Made by a program: the position numbers and the translations under genes. Positions 1 to 12,197 of a stretch of 64,000 nucleotides of DNA are shown here, in pieces. Location of the stretch: assembly GCA_037954325.1 (NCBI GenBank), contig JBBMNZ010000018.1:11112501-11176500 (forward strand), read 5' to 3'. The notes beneath the pieces were generated by a model. The model was not told where the DNA came from and ran no database searches. It saw only the letters and a program-made list of their open reading frames with translations. The first letter of the stretch is position 1. The number at the start of each line of letters is the position of its first letter. This DNA is from Fistularia commersonii. Lineage: Eukaryota > Chordata > Actinopteri > Syngnathiformes > Fistulariidae.

Positions 1-1978
1 GACAGCAAAGACACAAGGATGGAGGCAAAACTTCAGTATGTCAACGGCACATACTCCCTATCGCAGGCTCGTGAGGAGTACGACGATGCATTGAGCTCCG
101 GGCAGCAGGCTTTCCTGTTGGAGGAGAGCGACCAGAGCCCAGATATATTCACTCTTAGTGTCGGCAGTCTGCCTCCACAAGAGAGTGCCTCTATCAGGCT
201 GGAGTATGTTACTGAGCTGGCTCTGCAGGCGGATGACGGGCTGAGGTTTTGTTTGCCTGCTGTGCTCAACCCTCGCTACCAACCTCAGGGTAGGAATTCA
301 CATTTATGTGTATAATTTCAATTTGTTACCAAAACATTCAATAGGTTATTTAGACTCCAGACTCTCGTTTGGCTTGGATATTCATCTCAAGTCTATAAAT
401 ATTTCTAATTGACAACATGAATAACATAAATAAGAAAGAAGGGCAACGTCCTCTTTTATTATGCACCAGCCACAGGTGTTTAAGTATTGTTTAATATTGA
501 CGTTGAACCTTCCACATTCTTACCTTCCTGTTTTTTAAATACTTCATCATTCAAATCAAAGTGAACAACAGCAACTATTCATTGTGCCCAGAAGTCATGT
601 TATTATTCACTGATGCGTTTGTGTGAGATAGGGCAGGCCTACTATTCAAAGGTCTGGCTAGAAAACATTAGATATCAACTGTCTGTCAAGTTGGCGACAG
701 ATCTACTGTAAGTGAAAAGAAATGACAGTATGGGCAATCCCACACTTTATTAAGGCTAGATAATAAAACATAAAAGTAAATACTGAAAAAAGTTGAAAAC
801 AAAATCAAATTTATTTCTCTGCATGTACTGGACATACAGAGAAAGTGAGAAGATGTTTCTCACAATCCCATGGTGACATGAAATTAACAAAATAATAATA
901 ATAGACTGTGAATTAAACAATAAAGTCCACATATTAAACTATAAGGTAAAAGTGCAAGCAAATACAAACTACTGGTAAGGTGAAAAGATGACAGACATTT
1001 GACGGCATGAAGACAGAAATTTATAATTATGTATAATTTGAATATAGGGAGTAGCAGCAGAAGTTTTTTTTCTTTTTGTACAGGTTAGAACAGGTCAGTA
1101 AGTAATACAATAATGGTATATGGTACAATAGCAACATGATTTTTTTTTCTGTGACAATGCAAAATAGAAGTACAGCAGTACTGCAAAAACAAATTAAACC
1201 AAAAAAAATTGAATATGCGTGGAGTGGGTGGGCAGTTGAGGGGGGGGCGCTTTGACCTATGAATAATCATAAATTATAATAATAATATACATTAAAAACA
1301 TAAAATCATGGATTTTTACAACTTAAAAACACATAATAAAATTGCCCATTTTAAACTCCTTTGATTTAAAAAAATATTCAGTATAATATTTTTATTTCTT
1401 GCTCTATGTTGATCTGTGGAACCTACAAATTTATGGCTTAAGGTCTTGAGCAGGGTGTCAGGACACCCCTTTATATTTAATGACACAAGGATAAACTCAC
1501 TTTTGGAAACCATGATCTAAACTTAAATACCCGGTAAGACATATACCTCATAGCTATATAGGTAATGAAATAACAGAATTTTTGCCCCGTCCTATTGTTC
1601 CCAGGTAGTTCAAATGACAGCGTCCAAGTCACCTCTATTCCAGCCTCTCTGGTCCCCTACGGTCTCTCTTTCACCGCCCGGGTATCCTCTCCTCGTCCAG
1701 TCTCCAAAGTAGAGTCCAACTGTTCCCTGGACCCTGTGCAGTTCCTCAACACGGAGCAAACACAGGCCACTGTATGTAGAGTGTTACTGTGTCCTTTCTT
1801 TCTTTCAGTCTTCGTCATTATAATATGAAATGTATACTGATGAGTTTGTTGTGTGACCTACAGGTCAAACTAGCTGCAGGACACAAGTTTGACAGAGACG
1901 TTGAACTGCTGATTTATTACAAAGATGCCCACCAGCCCACAGCTGTGGTGGAGGCAGGACAGACATCTGCAGAACCTG
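1..1978 (+). CDS. vwa5a: vwa5a exons encoding the VIT domain C-terminal half
   Basis: The exons are 1-289, 1605-1771 and 1864-1978. The first begins inside a codon series already open at base 1, so the true start is upstream and the ATG at 19 is internal. VIT hallmarks are visible: QAFLLEE, FTLSVGSLPP and a YVTELAL strand, followed by a FCLPAVLNPRY segment. VIT domains usually precede a VWA domain and are thought to mediate protein interactions. The intron at 290-1604 is AT-rich. Apart from scattered A/T runs I recognise no element in it. Confidence 0.85.
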
Positions 1979-4900
1979 GTTAGTGTGGATAACAATGTTA
2001 CTTAATGAACAGCACTAAAATGATTGAAATAAATTATAATATCTGTCAAATTTGTTTCAGGTACTCTGATGGGTGATCAAGCGGTGATGCTGACTCTGTA
2101 CCCAGAGTTTCCCCAGGATGTAATGTCGTCTGTCAGCTCATGTGGAGAGTTTGTGTTTTTAATGGATCGTTCTGGAAGCATGGCTTGCGCCATTAATGAA
2201 CAAGTGAACAGTGATTACACTGAGACTCGCATTGGCAGTGCAAGGGTATTTAATGATTCAATTACATAAATGAATCGGTCATAGTTGTGCTTCCATTGAA
2301 TCGCCTAATGTTTTCCATGCCCCTCCAAGGATACGCTTCTGCTCCTGCTGAAGAGTTTACCAATAGGCTGTTACTTCAACATCTATAGTTTTGGGTCCTC
2401 CTTTGAACACATCTTCCCGTAAGTGGTTCCTTAATGTAACTCACAGGTACATGTGCCATACAGTATATCCTGAAGATCACTATTCGTACACTTGCAAAGA
2501 TAAGGCAACTAGATCAGCAGACAAATCCAATATGTATTTACTCTTCCAAATTATTGAACATTGCAATATTTTAGCATTTGTCAATGACGGTTGGAGAGAG
2601 TTATGTTTGGGGAAAGATTACTGGTTTGCTGTCAAAAAACATGGAATTTATCATTACATGAATTTGTGTTTGACAGTAAGAGTGTGGAGTACAATGAGGA
2701 GACCATGGAACAAGCTATAAAGAAAGCAGAGAAGATGCAGGCCAATCTGGGAGGAACAGAGATCCTCGAGGCCCTGAAGCATATTTACAGCCAGCCATGC
2801 ATTCCCAACCAACCTAGACAAGTAACTCCAACTCACTTCCTTTGCTCACATAAACCAATTTTGAGTAGGTGTTTTATTGACCCTATGAAAATGAATACCT
2901 GCGTAGTTGCATTTATGACATTGTTTAGCACATAACAAGAAATACAACTCATTCTCATGCACATATCCCGTAGTTTGCTACTGTGGTGTGAACTACATAT
3001 CTGGGATTAGGAAAAAATGGTCAACAAACAGTTGTGGTCTTTTAGTGTTGCATATATGTCATTTGTCTATATTTGTGATTAAAGGCTAGCACAGGCTTGT
3101 TTGATTTCTCCACTTTGCTATGAAGCAGGGCTATGTAGGTAGATTGTGGCACGTGTTTACATATGTAAATAATTTTATTGCAATTCTGTTTAATGGAGCT
3201 CATTTATGCCAAAGGGAGGGGTGAAATAGTTTATTAGCCCAACTAACCTGGCCTCTACATATTTAATGATCATGAGCCACTTGTTTTTACTTGACTGTGA
3301 AATCAGCTTGCCTTGATCAAAATAAGCAAACTTTTGAAAAAAACAGGTTGATGTATTTTCAGTGCTGCATGTTTCCTGGTGTGATGTGATATAAAATGTT
3401 CACTCTCCTCCCCAGATCTTTGTCTTCACTGATGGCGAGGTGACAAACACTAAAGAGGTTTTACAACTAGTAAAGAAGAATTCGGGTTTCCATAGGTGAG
3501 ATTACATTAGGCAAAACAAACACAAACACTATCTTCCTAATATGATTCGTTTGTCAGTTGATGCTTTTGTGTAAAACACGCTGCTATGTTGTAGGTGTTT
3601 CTCCTTTGGGATCGGGGAAGGCGCCAGCACTGCTCTAATTGGTGGATTGGCAAAGGAGGGAAGAGGTCATGCTCAGTTCATCACAGGAATGGAAAGGATG
3701 CAGTCGAAAGTAAGACATTATGGGTGTTTTAGTTGTTTTGTGTAGCAAAAAATGTATTTAGATCATTTAAATAAATCATGATTTAATTTGTCTGACTTAT
3801 AACCCAGAGCATCTGTAACTTTTATGTCCACACAGGTGATGCAGTCGCTGCGGTTTGCTCTTCAGCCAGCTGTAGAGGACATCTCAATTACATGGGGTTT
3901 GCCGAAGGGCATGTCTGCCACTGTTCGTTCTCCTCCAGTCACAACAATTTTCCATGGTCAAAGAGTCCTGATTTATGCCCAACTCACCGGAGAGGTAAGC
4001 CTTTTTACATTTGAACAATAGGAATGCATCGCTAAAGTTTTCAAGTGCACCATGATTATAACACTGTTTACTAAAGCTATAATTCTATGACAGCGTTCAG
4101 CAACAGCAGAGGGTTGTGTAACTGTCAAGTACAGTCTGGCAGGTCATCCAACCCAGAGCCAGTTTTGCTTCAGTCTTCAGCCCTCACAGAATGATGGGTA
4201 AGAATATTTAAAAAAAAGAGACATAAAAGTCCTGCTTAACAAACTGAACTAAACTGTTTTTGATGTTTGCACAGCTAAAAGGGTTTCAGGCGGTACAAGT
4301 TTCGGACAGTTGAGTTTAAAACAATACATTCAAGTGTTTGCCTTATTTGTATCCAGTGTACCCCAGATTGTAACGCTTCCCTTTTCAAGTAATGACGCAT
4401 TACAGTGGAGTATTAGTCTTCAGTGTATTGTACTGTGTATTTGTAAATGGGATGAGATCCAGGACAGAATTCCTCATCACAGAGGTGTAGGTTTACAAGC
4501 CACACCTGTTTCCTCATATTGGAAGTTTTTATCCCCCACTTTGTGTGTTTCTTTAGGTGTATTGTATTAAAAGATGTACTAAAAGATGTGGAAAATCTTA
4601 CTGAAAAATAATATGTGTTACCTACATTAAATAAGTTGACCTATGTAGTGACCTATGTTTTATTTAGTCTATTTTATTATGTTAATCATATTTCATATTA
4701 ATGGATCATATTTATTTTTTTTATTGGATGTTGTATCTAGGCTACAGGTTTTTTCTGCAATTAAAAGTTAAGTGTTAAGTGTACTATTGTGTAATCATTT
4801 GAATAAAAGATCAAGTCCTCTTTTTTTATCAACAGGTTAACGGTCCACAGGCTAAGTGCTCTCACTATGATTCGGTCCTTGGGGATGATGGAGGAGATGG

Positions 4901-7900
4901 GGGACATACAAGAGCAACAGGGTGGAGTGAGGGAGAAAATTGTGGACCTCAGTGTCCAGTCAGGCGTGAGCAGTGCCTACACTTCATTCATAGCTGTTGA
5001 CAAAAACAGCAACAAGGCTGTTGAAGGACCTGCATTGCGTAGAAATATCCCGATTGGATGTGAGTGTCTTTTTTCAAATGTGGAGGGAGAAACATAGAAA
5101 TCACATGTTAATAACAATGGGTTTATTTATCTATGGCATCTGAATATTGCAGCATTATGTATCTTCTGGTTACATGAAGAAACTGGTAATTTAAAACATT
5201 TAAAAACATCCGTCCAAATTTACAATTCAGCGAAAGGGTCATGTAGTTCTTATGTTTAGTTTGAGCAAAATTGTGGATGAATCATAGCTTTTAGGGTTTT
5301 GACACCTAAGCTTAATCCACAGGTGTTTGATGTGAAACTTATTTTACTAATGAAAATACAGCCCCACAAAACTGAATTTTTCAGGACTGTGGTGTAAAAA
5401 CAAAGAAGTAACATAACACGCTCACATACATAATAGAACACAGATTGAAGAGATTTGTACTGAACCTGTGAACTATGTGATGTTTTTGTGTGACCTTATA
5501 AATCTTGAGCTCGAGTTTAATCGGTTAATTGTTACTTGCAGGTCTTTATTTTATTCCTTAAGTTATTTTTATGTCCTTAGTTTTACATGTACCGCCGATG
5601 CCCATGATGATGATGTGCAGGGCTGCTCCTGCATGTCCAAGTGAGTAAGCCATTGAAACGTGAATACCTTCATATTTGCTATTTCAACAAAACTGTCAAG
5701 GTAATATGAACATTTCTTTCTTAAATGCCTGGCTCTTTCTCGTACATGGTGGCTCCATATATAGTATTGTGCCAGCTACTTGTTCATTTTTATTTTTTGA
5801 CCAACCTTTTATCTCTATGAATTACAAATTGATATAATTGTGAAAGAAAATTCCGTTGACGAGAAACATTAATCTATGAGAGCCAGATGTGAACTTATGT
5901 TGAGAAGCAATTGGTTTCCCTGTTGTATTCATGTGACCTATAACCACGATATGGTACGAAGAGGCTCAGAACAATAAATCCAGGTTTGGTTTATTTCTCT
6001 ATAGTATACAACCTTAAAAATTTTTTATTTGCTTTTGTTTTGACTACAGTGATTAATTACTACAACAATGCAATGGTTTCCTATCAAGATGAGGCCATGG
6101 ATGATGACGGTATTAATTGCTTTTCAAACTCACAATGTATAGATGAGATAACCTTTTTTTTCAATCTTCAAATATCCAAACTTTGAATACATCTTGGCAC
6201 AAATGAATACAGCGTTTCAATGAACAATTTCACCTGTGTATTGGAGTCCTCCCTTGAGGATCTGGCCATGGCACCCAATTGTAGAATTTTGGTGCTTTTG
6301 GGTTTGAGGTGTCATCTCTGCTTTACATTGTCTTCTGTCGGCCTAAACTCATGAAATGACCTCTTATACAGACTGGACCTCTCAGTAGCAAAATTGTTTT
6401 GTTTTGGGGAGTCATAAATTAACAGTCAAGAGAAAACTATCACTAATATTCCACAGTACTGAATCTGTGTAAGATATGTTGTTTTGTGCGACCTCAAATC
6501 TGTGTTAAGTCTGAGTACAACTGGTAAATTATTTATAGCTGGTTCTGTAATTTATTTTTTTTATTCTTAGATTTTGGAGGTGCGCAGGATCTCTTAGGGA
6601 TGAAGAGTTGCCTTATGAGTAAGCCATTGAAACATATTTTGAATACATGTTTTGAATACACAAATGCACCAAATCAGATTATAATTGTAAATGAATTTCT
6701 TTTGTTTCTTCTGAAAAGAAAAATTAGGGCATGTATGCCTTCATGTTTAGCGATTTATCTTTATCTTGTACATTGTAGCTCCTATCTATTTTTCCAGCAA
6801 CTTTGCTCATCTCTTTCTTTCGACAAACCGTTTATCTTTAACAATGTCTGACAAATTGATAAAATTGAGAAAGAAAATTTCATTGAGAACCACGTATCTA
6901 TAAACTCTGGATGTTTACTTACGTTGTAAAGCTATTGTTTTTTCCTGCTGTGTACATGTGATTTACAGTATAACCATGGTCAGGTACGAAGAGGCTCAGA
7001 ACAGCAAATCCAGGATTGGTTTATTTCACTATAATTAATAACCTTAAAATGTTTTGATTTACTTTTGTTTTGGCTGCAGGCATGGATGAGTCCCTTGATC
7101 TTGATCGGCCGGACGATGAAGAGGACTACATTTGCTATAATTTGAAGGCCACAGATAATGCAGGTATTCGCTGTGTTTCAAACTCGCAGTGCATAGACTA
7201 GATAACTTATTTTCTCTTCAAATGAACCTTGAATATCTTTCGGAGTAATTGAATATGGAATTTTAATATTTCACATATAATTTCATATATGCAATGAATT
7301 ATTTCAAGTATTCATCAAGCGTTTGATATCTTTAGTATATACATGTAAACTAACTGTACTCTTCATCGTTGCAGATTTCCCACCAAAACAAAGGGTCAGA
7401 GACCCTATGCTGCACCTGGTTTCGCTCCAGAAGGCATCTGGCTGCTGGCTGCTTGAAGAGTCTCTGGCTTCTGCCCTGGGAAAGACCTTTGAGGAGGTTG
7501 AAAGTCCAAAACCTTCAGAGGTGGGTCATTTTAGCAAATAATATAATGATGGCAAATATCCTTATAGAAAATGAAAATGGACAGTAGTTCAATCTTCTTC
7601 CTCTTTTCCCTTCAGGGGTCACCACAGCGAATCAACCTTTTCCATCCATCCCTATTCTTTTGATTCTCCTTTCTCACACCAATTAACTCAATATCCTCTC
7701 ACTACGTCCATAAATCTTTTCTTCGGTCTTCCTCTAGACCTCCTGCCTGGCAGCTCCATTTCCAGCACCCCTCTACCAATATATTCCCTATCCCTCCTCT
7801 GTACATGACCCAACCATCTCAGTCTGGCTTCTCTGACCTTCTCTCCAAAACATCTAACACGTGCTTTCCCTCTGATAGAGTCTTTCCTGATCCTATCCAT

Positions 7901-9815
7901 CCTCATCACTCCCAAAGAGTATCTCAGCATTTTCATCCCTGTGACCTCCATCTCTGCCTCCTGTCTTATCGGCATTGTCACTGTTTCTAGGCCAAACTGC
8001 ATGGCTGGTCTCACCACTGTCTTGTACACGTTTCCTTTAATTTTGGTTAATGTCTACTTTCTTTCGAAACAACACACCAAGTACTCTCCTACCTGTCTCC
8101 CTGATCAAATAAGCTGCAGTTGTTCAGTCATCTGGAAGCTCTCCCTGACCACCCAGAGTCTTTCTTAACTCCTCCCTGAAATCCAGACAATATTCCTCTT
8201 TTCAGCCACCACCACTTTGTCCTCTACTCTGTTTTTGTCCTCTTGATCTTCCTTGTCACTAGAGTCATCCTACAAACCACCATCCTATGCAGTCACTGAT
8301 CTCTTTCAGATTACCTCGTCTATACAAGATGTAGTCTACCTGCGTGCTCCTACCTCCGCTCTTATAAGTCACCCTACGTTCCTGTCTTTTCTGGAAAAAG
8401 ATGTTCACTACAGCCATTTCTATCCTTTTTGCAAAGTCTACCACCATCTGTCCCGCGTTCTTATCCTGAATATCAAATCTGCCTATCACTTCTAATGCCT
8501 GCACCAACATGTCCATTCAAGTATGCACCAATTACCTGCTCTATCATCTCTGGGGATATTCTGCATCGCTTCATCTAACTCATTCCGAAAAAAACTTCTC
8601 CTTCTCTAACTCACATCCCATCTGTGGGATGTGACAACAGTGAGCATCACACCTTCAATTTCCAGTTTCAGACTCCTATATCTGTCTGACATTCTTTTTC
8701 GCCTCCAGAACATTCCTAACAAACTCCTCCTTCAAGATAACTCCTACTCCTCTACCTTTCAGTTCCACAATAGCACAATTTAAAGCCTGCTCCTAAGCTT
8801 CTAGCCTTACTACCTTTCCACCTGGTCTACTGGACACACAGTATATCCATCTTCCTTCTCTGCATCATGTGAGTCAACTCTCTACCTTTTCCCGTCATCG
8901 TCCCAATATTCAAAGTCCCTACTCTCAGTCCCAGACTCTTGCCTTTCCTCTTCTCTCTCTGCTTCTGAACAAGCCCTCCATCTCTTCTTCCTCAAACCAC
9001 AATAGCCCAATTTCTATTGGTACCCTGTATATTATCATTACCAATGGCAGTCATTGTTAACCCGGGTGTCAACTGATCTGGTATGTGATTAAGTTTGATT
9101 CGCATATTTGGTATTGGCAAAAGTTTTACGCTGGATGCCCTTTCTGACGCAACCCTCTACATTTATCCGGCCTTGGGACTGGCTCAGGGAGCCACTGGCC
9201 TGTACCGCCCTGAGGCTGTGCTGAACTGTAGTTCAATAAGACCTGTTATAATTTTAACTGATGTGCTGTCATTGAACTAATTCATCTCTTTGAAAACAAG
9301 CAGGTATTCTATTACTCTCTGTTAAAAAACTTAAATATAACACTTTCTAGAGGCTTTAAGACACTTGCATTTTCTGTGTTCATACCACTGAATAATGTAT
9401 TCAGTATTGTAATATTGTAAAGTAATTTAAAAGTAATAAAAGTAATTTGTATCCTCTTTCTCTTTGTTGTTCTGCATGTGTTTTTCTTTCACATTGTGAA
9501 AAAGGCGAACAAGGAAGTATGGGCCACCATTCTCGCGTTGATTTGGCTTTATGGGTTCAAGTTTGATGCTCAGGATGAGTGGGAGCTTCTGGCTATGAAG
9601 GCAGTGTCGTGGCTGCGGTCGCAGAGGGGTAAGAGTAATACTAGTAATGCCAGTCTAATGTTTTACTTTTGGTCATCAGAATCATTATACATGTATTCTT
9701 CTCTCTTGATAACTTCTTTTTATTTTTTTGTGCAGAACCTCGTGTGGCAGAGTGTGTAGAAGCTGGAAATGCATTGCTGGGCTGTGAGGTGAAGAAAGAT
9801 ACTCTTGGGATTTAA
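1..9815 (+). CDS. vwa5a: von Willebrand factor A domain-containing protein 5A-like (3' part, 18 exons)
   Basis: Eighteen exons join in frame: <1-289, 1605-1771, 1864-1978, 2061-2245, 2330-2418, 2677-2821, 3416-3495, 3595-3709, 3836-3994, 4094-4197, 4836-5059, 5581-5640, 6050-6109, 6571-6618, 7080-7163, 7375-7520, 9505-9628 and 9736-9815 (TAA stop). They give 757 residues. All introns are GT-AG and all phases match. Domain order is the end of a VIT domain, a VWA domain with the metal-binding DxSxS motif (FLMDRSGSM), an acidic linker, and a C-terminal block containing WATILALIWL as in human VWA5A. Human VWA5A is about 786 residues, so roughly the first 80-100 codons lie upstream of the window. 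The family (VWA5A/LOH11CR2A, related to PARP4 and inter-alpha-trypsin inhibitor heavy chains) has no firmly established biochemical activity. PARP4 was considered, but the C-terminus fits VWA5A better. Confidence 0.88.
2061..4197 (+). CDS. vwa5a: vwa5a exons encoding the VWA domain and following beta region
   Basis: The exons are 2061-2245, 2330-2418, 2677-2821, 3416-3495, 3595-3709, 3836-3994 and 4094-4197. The first carries the MIDAS motif D-R-S-G-S after a hydrophobic strand. The third has the GGTEI loop that supplies the MIDAS threonine, and the fourth has FVFTDGE, which supplies the later aspartate. All three MIDAS elements are present, so the domain should still bind a divalent cation. 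Several introns are very short (84-120 bp). The introns at 2822-3415 and 4198-4835 hold nothing I can identify. Confidence 0.87.
5456..7275 (+). repeat. Tandem duplication of a two-exon unit inside vwa5a
   Basis: Unit A is about 5456-6240, with exons 5581-5640 and 6050-6109. Unit B is about 6453-7275, with exons 6571-6618 and 7080-7163. The introns align clearly. Both donors are followed by the same stretch (GTAAGCCATTGAAAC). Both central introns end in a closely matching ~100-bp stretch that begins GGTACGAAGAGGCTCAGAAC. Both second donors begin GTATT and continue with matching sequence (6110-6153 versus 7164-7207). The exons themselves hardly align. All four exons are bounded by phase-1 introns, so gain of the pair keeps the frame. 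They encode the low-complexity acidic linker between the VWA domain and the C-terminal block. Confidence 0.82.
7375..9815 (+). CDS. vwa5a: vwa5a C-terminal exons (interrupted by LINE-bearing intron)
   Basis: The exons are 7375-7520, 9505-9628 and 9736-9815. The first reads PMLHLVSLQKASG, a conserved VWA5A C-terminal strand. The second carries WATILALIWLYG and EWELLAMKAVSWL. The last ends in a short tail before TAA at 9813-9815. The 2-kb intron between the first two contains an antisense LINE (7594-9227) that leaves the splice sites intact. The 1.1-kb expansion of this intron relative to its neighbours is explained by that insertion. Confidence 0.86.
7594..9227 (-). mobile_element. Internally deleted RTE-like LINE copy, antisense in vwa5a intron
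   Basis: The reverse strand matches the full-length element at 28560-31743 at both ends. The 5' leader lies at about 9000-9227. Endonuclease-encoding sequence is present (reading TYKSGGRSTQVDYILYRRG near 8300-8400). The C-terminal part (YKTVVRPAM through RGRPKKRFMDVV) is at 7688-8029. The whole reverse-transcriptase core is missing. The junction is near 8050 and corresponds to loss of roughly 29843-31278 of the full copy. Frameshifts and stops break the remainder. A 10-bp direct repeat GTAGTTCAAT at 7584-7593 and 9228-9237 looks like a target-site duplication. Confidence 0.85.
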
Positions 9816-9892
9816 CAATTTCATTTAATTTAGTTCTCCTTGAAGATGGCAAATATAAATTAGCAGCTCTCTTCCCTCATATATATTTTTCT

Positions 9893-9965
9893 TCAGTAAT
9901 CCCTTGCGGGAAATTTCTCTCTGCATTCAACCCATCATGGATGAACCATGAGCAGTTAACAGCCT
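9893..9965 (-). repeat. SINE 3' fragment, antisense
   Basis: The reverse complement contains the same stretch as the SINE at 21518-21745 (CTGCTCATGGTTCATCCATG), followed by the shared tail with AAATTTCCC and a GGGATTA-like end. Only the 3' part remains, just downstream of the vwa5a stop codon and probably within its 3' UTR. Confidence 0.6.
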
Positions 9966-10306
9966 CTTCCTGCTTTTATCTATCTTAAAATCCAGCCCAC
10001 TTTCAAATATTAACACCATCGTTCATCAGTAGGATGCAGCGTCCATGAAACATTAAAGCTGTTTTTTGACCTTGGATTGAAGCCTTTTTGCCAAAGAGAT
10101 GGGTCCGGGATTTGTCAGTTTGTCTTTAAATGGCATTTATTGATCATGAAAACAAATGCATGACATTGCATTTATCACATGATGTTTTTGATGACATTTA
10201 AAAATGATGTTTGCGTACATATATAATGTGTATATACTCACACATACATAAAAGGTTCTTTTAGATCTAAACCGCTTTTTCAAGACAGATCTGTGTACGC
10301 AAGATA

Positions 10307-10312
10307 AATAAA
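10307..10312 (+). terminator. Candidate vwa5a polyadenylation signal
   Basis: AATAAA lies 492 bases after the vwa5a stop codon. An earlier weaker ATTAAA is near 10052. Which one is used cannot be told from sequence. The rest of 9816-11150 has no gene that I can support. Confidence 0.4.
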
Positions 10313-10882
10313 CAAGCATTTAAAACAAATGTCAACAGATGACTGACTGATGTATTTTTCATGTGAAAAGTATACACCGTACAATTCTGCATGCATAAAT
10401 ACAACCATATTTACTATTTTCATTGAGTTTAAAATGCAAAATGAACATGCTGATGACAACAATGTATAGTATTACCCAAACATCTACTAGATTAAAATGG
10501 TATCATTTATGGTATATGAACTGATGGAATGGTGGTGTGTCACATTTTGCCAATAGTGACTTGCAGAATTTGCCTTAAATTCTGCAACACACCCAATGGA
10601 CAAACCTAAATGTAAATAGTTGACTTGAAAGCCTATATCCCATTTTGGAGCAAAATTGATATTTTACCTTTTAGTCCAAGGTAAAATATACTGGATTAAC
10701 AAGGTCATCACATCAGATTCTTCTCTCCAAAAGGAAAATTATGAAATGCATACATTTCAAATAGGATTTACGAATTTGTCACTAACTCTGCACCATCAAC
10801 CATCCGACTGAGGACAGGCAACTTCCCCCGCTGCATGTGGACTCGGAACTGTGAAGACTCGTCCTTAGAGTGGAGATATCTG

Positions 10883-10896
10883 CTGCCCTCTGCTGG
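10883..10896 (-). promoter_or_regulatory. CTCF-like motif between vwa5a and ube4a
   Basis: CTGCCCTCTGCTGG fits the reverse complement of the CTCF core consensus (CCASYAGRKGGCRS) at every position. It sits about 0.3 kb upstream of the inferred ube4a first exon. Motif match only; binding is inferred. Confidence 0.45.
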
Positions 10897-11159
10897 TGTT
10901 GTGAAGAATAACAAAATGAGTACGTGTTGCTTTTGCAGTGACATCTCGCATATGAAACAATTGAATTTGAAGATAGGTCATGCACTTATATGATTTTTTT
11001 TTTTTTCGGCAAAGATGTTACGCGACAATTTCCCCATCCTGATGTGCTTTCCTCTGCTAAGTAATTATACTTAGTCACGGATTATTTTTTTTACCAAACT
11101 ATGATACGAAAGAATAATATTATTGATGTGTGACTTTTTATAACTTGATTTGCAGATTT

Positions 11160-11303
11160 AGTTGCTCTTTTGTTATTGCTCAACGACGCAAATGTTGCGT
11201 CTCATTTTGATGACGTTATAGCTGTATTTACTGAGGAGCAGAACAGCCTCTGGTCTCGTAGATTTTAAAATTCAAAAAAAGAGGAACTTCCACTGTCGAA
11301 CAG
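11160..11303 (+). promoter_or_regulatory. ube4a: Inferred ube4a promoter and non-coding first exon
   Basis: A strong donor (GAACAG|GTAAGG) at 11303/11304 and an acceptor at 12129 (TTATTCAG) just before the coding exon define a non-coding first exon that ends at 11303. Upstream are a CRE-like TGACGTTA at 11211-11218 and the near-palindrome AACGACGCAAATGTTGCGT (11182-11200). The transcription start itself cannot be placed. The second part of the 5' UTR would be 12130-12197. Confidence 0.5.
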
Positions 11304-11871
11304 GTAAGGCAGGAGTATTCCACATTACTATACAATGTTATAAATGATTATTGATTAATATCGGGCACCCGCGGATGAAAATAATGTAGAAATAGTGTCA
11401 CTGACAGTTTAGCTTACTGCTTCCCATGCAAGCTAGCTAGTGTAGCATCATGTAGCTAGCGCCGCTTTAACTAGCCAGACTGTTTAACGGTGGTGCTACA
11501 GTGGTGTTTCTGGGTCAGTCATAGAGACATAGATTTCCACCGTGATTTAAATGCATACCAGGTTGTTGTCGCCAATCGGGTTGAATGGTCAGAGGGACTG
11601 AAGCTGTGGTGTCCAGTGACACAGTCATTACACTCATTTCCACCACATCAAGCGCATTTTGCTATCATCAGCCGCCTGTGCCTGCTTCAGTAATCACATT
11701 CACATGCGTCAATTGACATGCCACTCCCTTTAAAAGCGCACAAGTGAATAATGTGGTTAAATTGACGCCGGGAGAAACGAAGTGTCAAAATTATTATAAG
11801 TCGGATGGGGAAAAACAATTCGTGGAATTAACACATTAATAGTACGTGGCTTCCGGGTTCGTATATCTCCA

Positions 11872-11885
11872 TTGCCCCCTGCTGG
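11872..11885 (-). promoter_or_regulatory. Second CTCF-like motif in ube4a first intron
   Basis: TTGCCCCCTGCTGG matches the reverse CTCF core at 13 of 14 positions and points the same way as the site at 10883-10896. The pair brackets the ube4a non-coding first exon. Confidence 0.4.
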
Positions 11886-12197
11886 CTGTTGTTGTATTGT
11901 CTTGAATTTGAATCACGATAAAAATCGTCAAAATCAAATGATATCAATTAATTATCAAGAATTCCAGGGGATTTTAAAGAAGGAATTGTCTTGATCTTGG
12001 GATCATAAACTTGTCTGTCGGGCTACATTTAGCTAGTGATTTCGTGATGACAGGGATATTTAGCTTGAGGTTGTGTAACAAACTGAACAGGCTCATCAAT
12101 CATTTTCTTTGCACTTTTATTTTATTCAGTGCAGCCTATTTTTCATGTTGTATTGAGGCTGGGACTGTGGATGGAGTGACTGTTGAGCCCCAGTGAG

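Noticed and set aside
8608..8632. Perfect hairpin (CACATCCCA-TCTG-TGGGATGTG)
   Set aside because: It lies inside the decayed LINE, where the full copy has different bases on one arm, so it is a chance result of mutation.
1..9815. PARP4 (vault PARP) as the identity of the first gene
   Set aside because: PARP4 also has VIT and VWA domains, but the C-terminal WATILALIWL and EWELL...KAVSWL block and the gene's end soon after it fit VWA5A, and no major-vault-protein interaction region follows.
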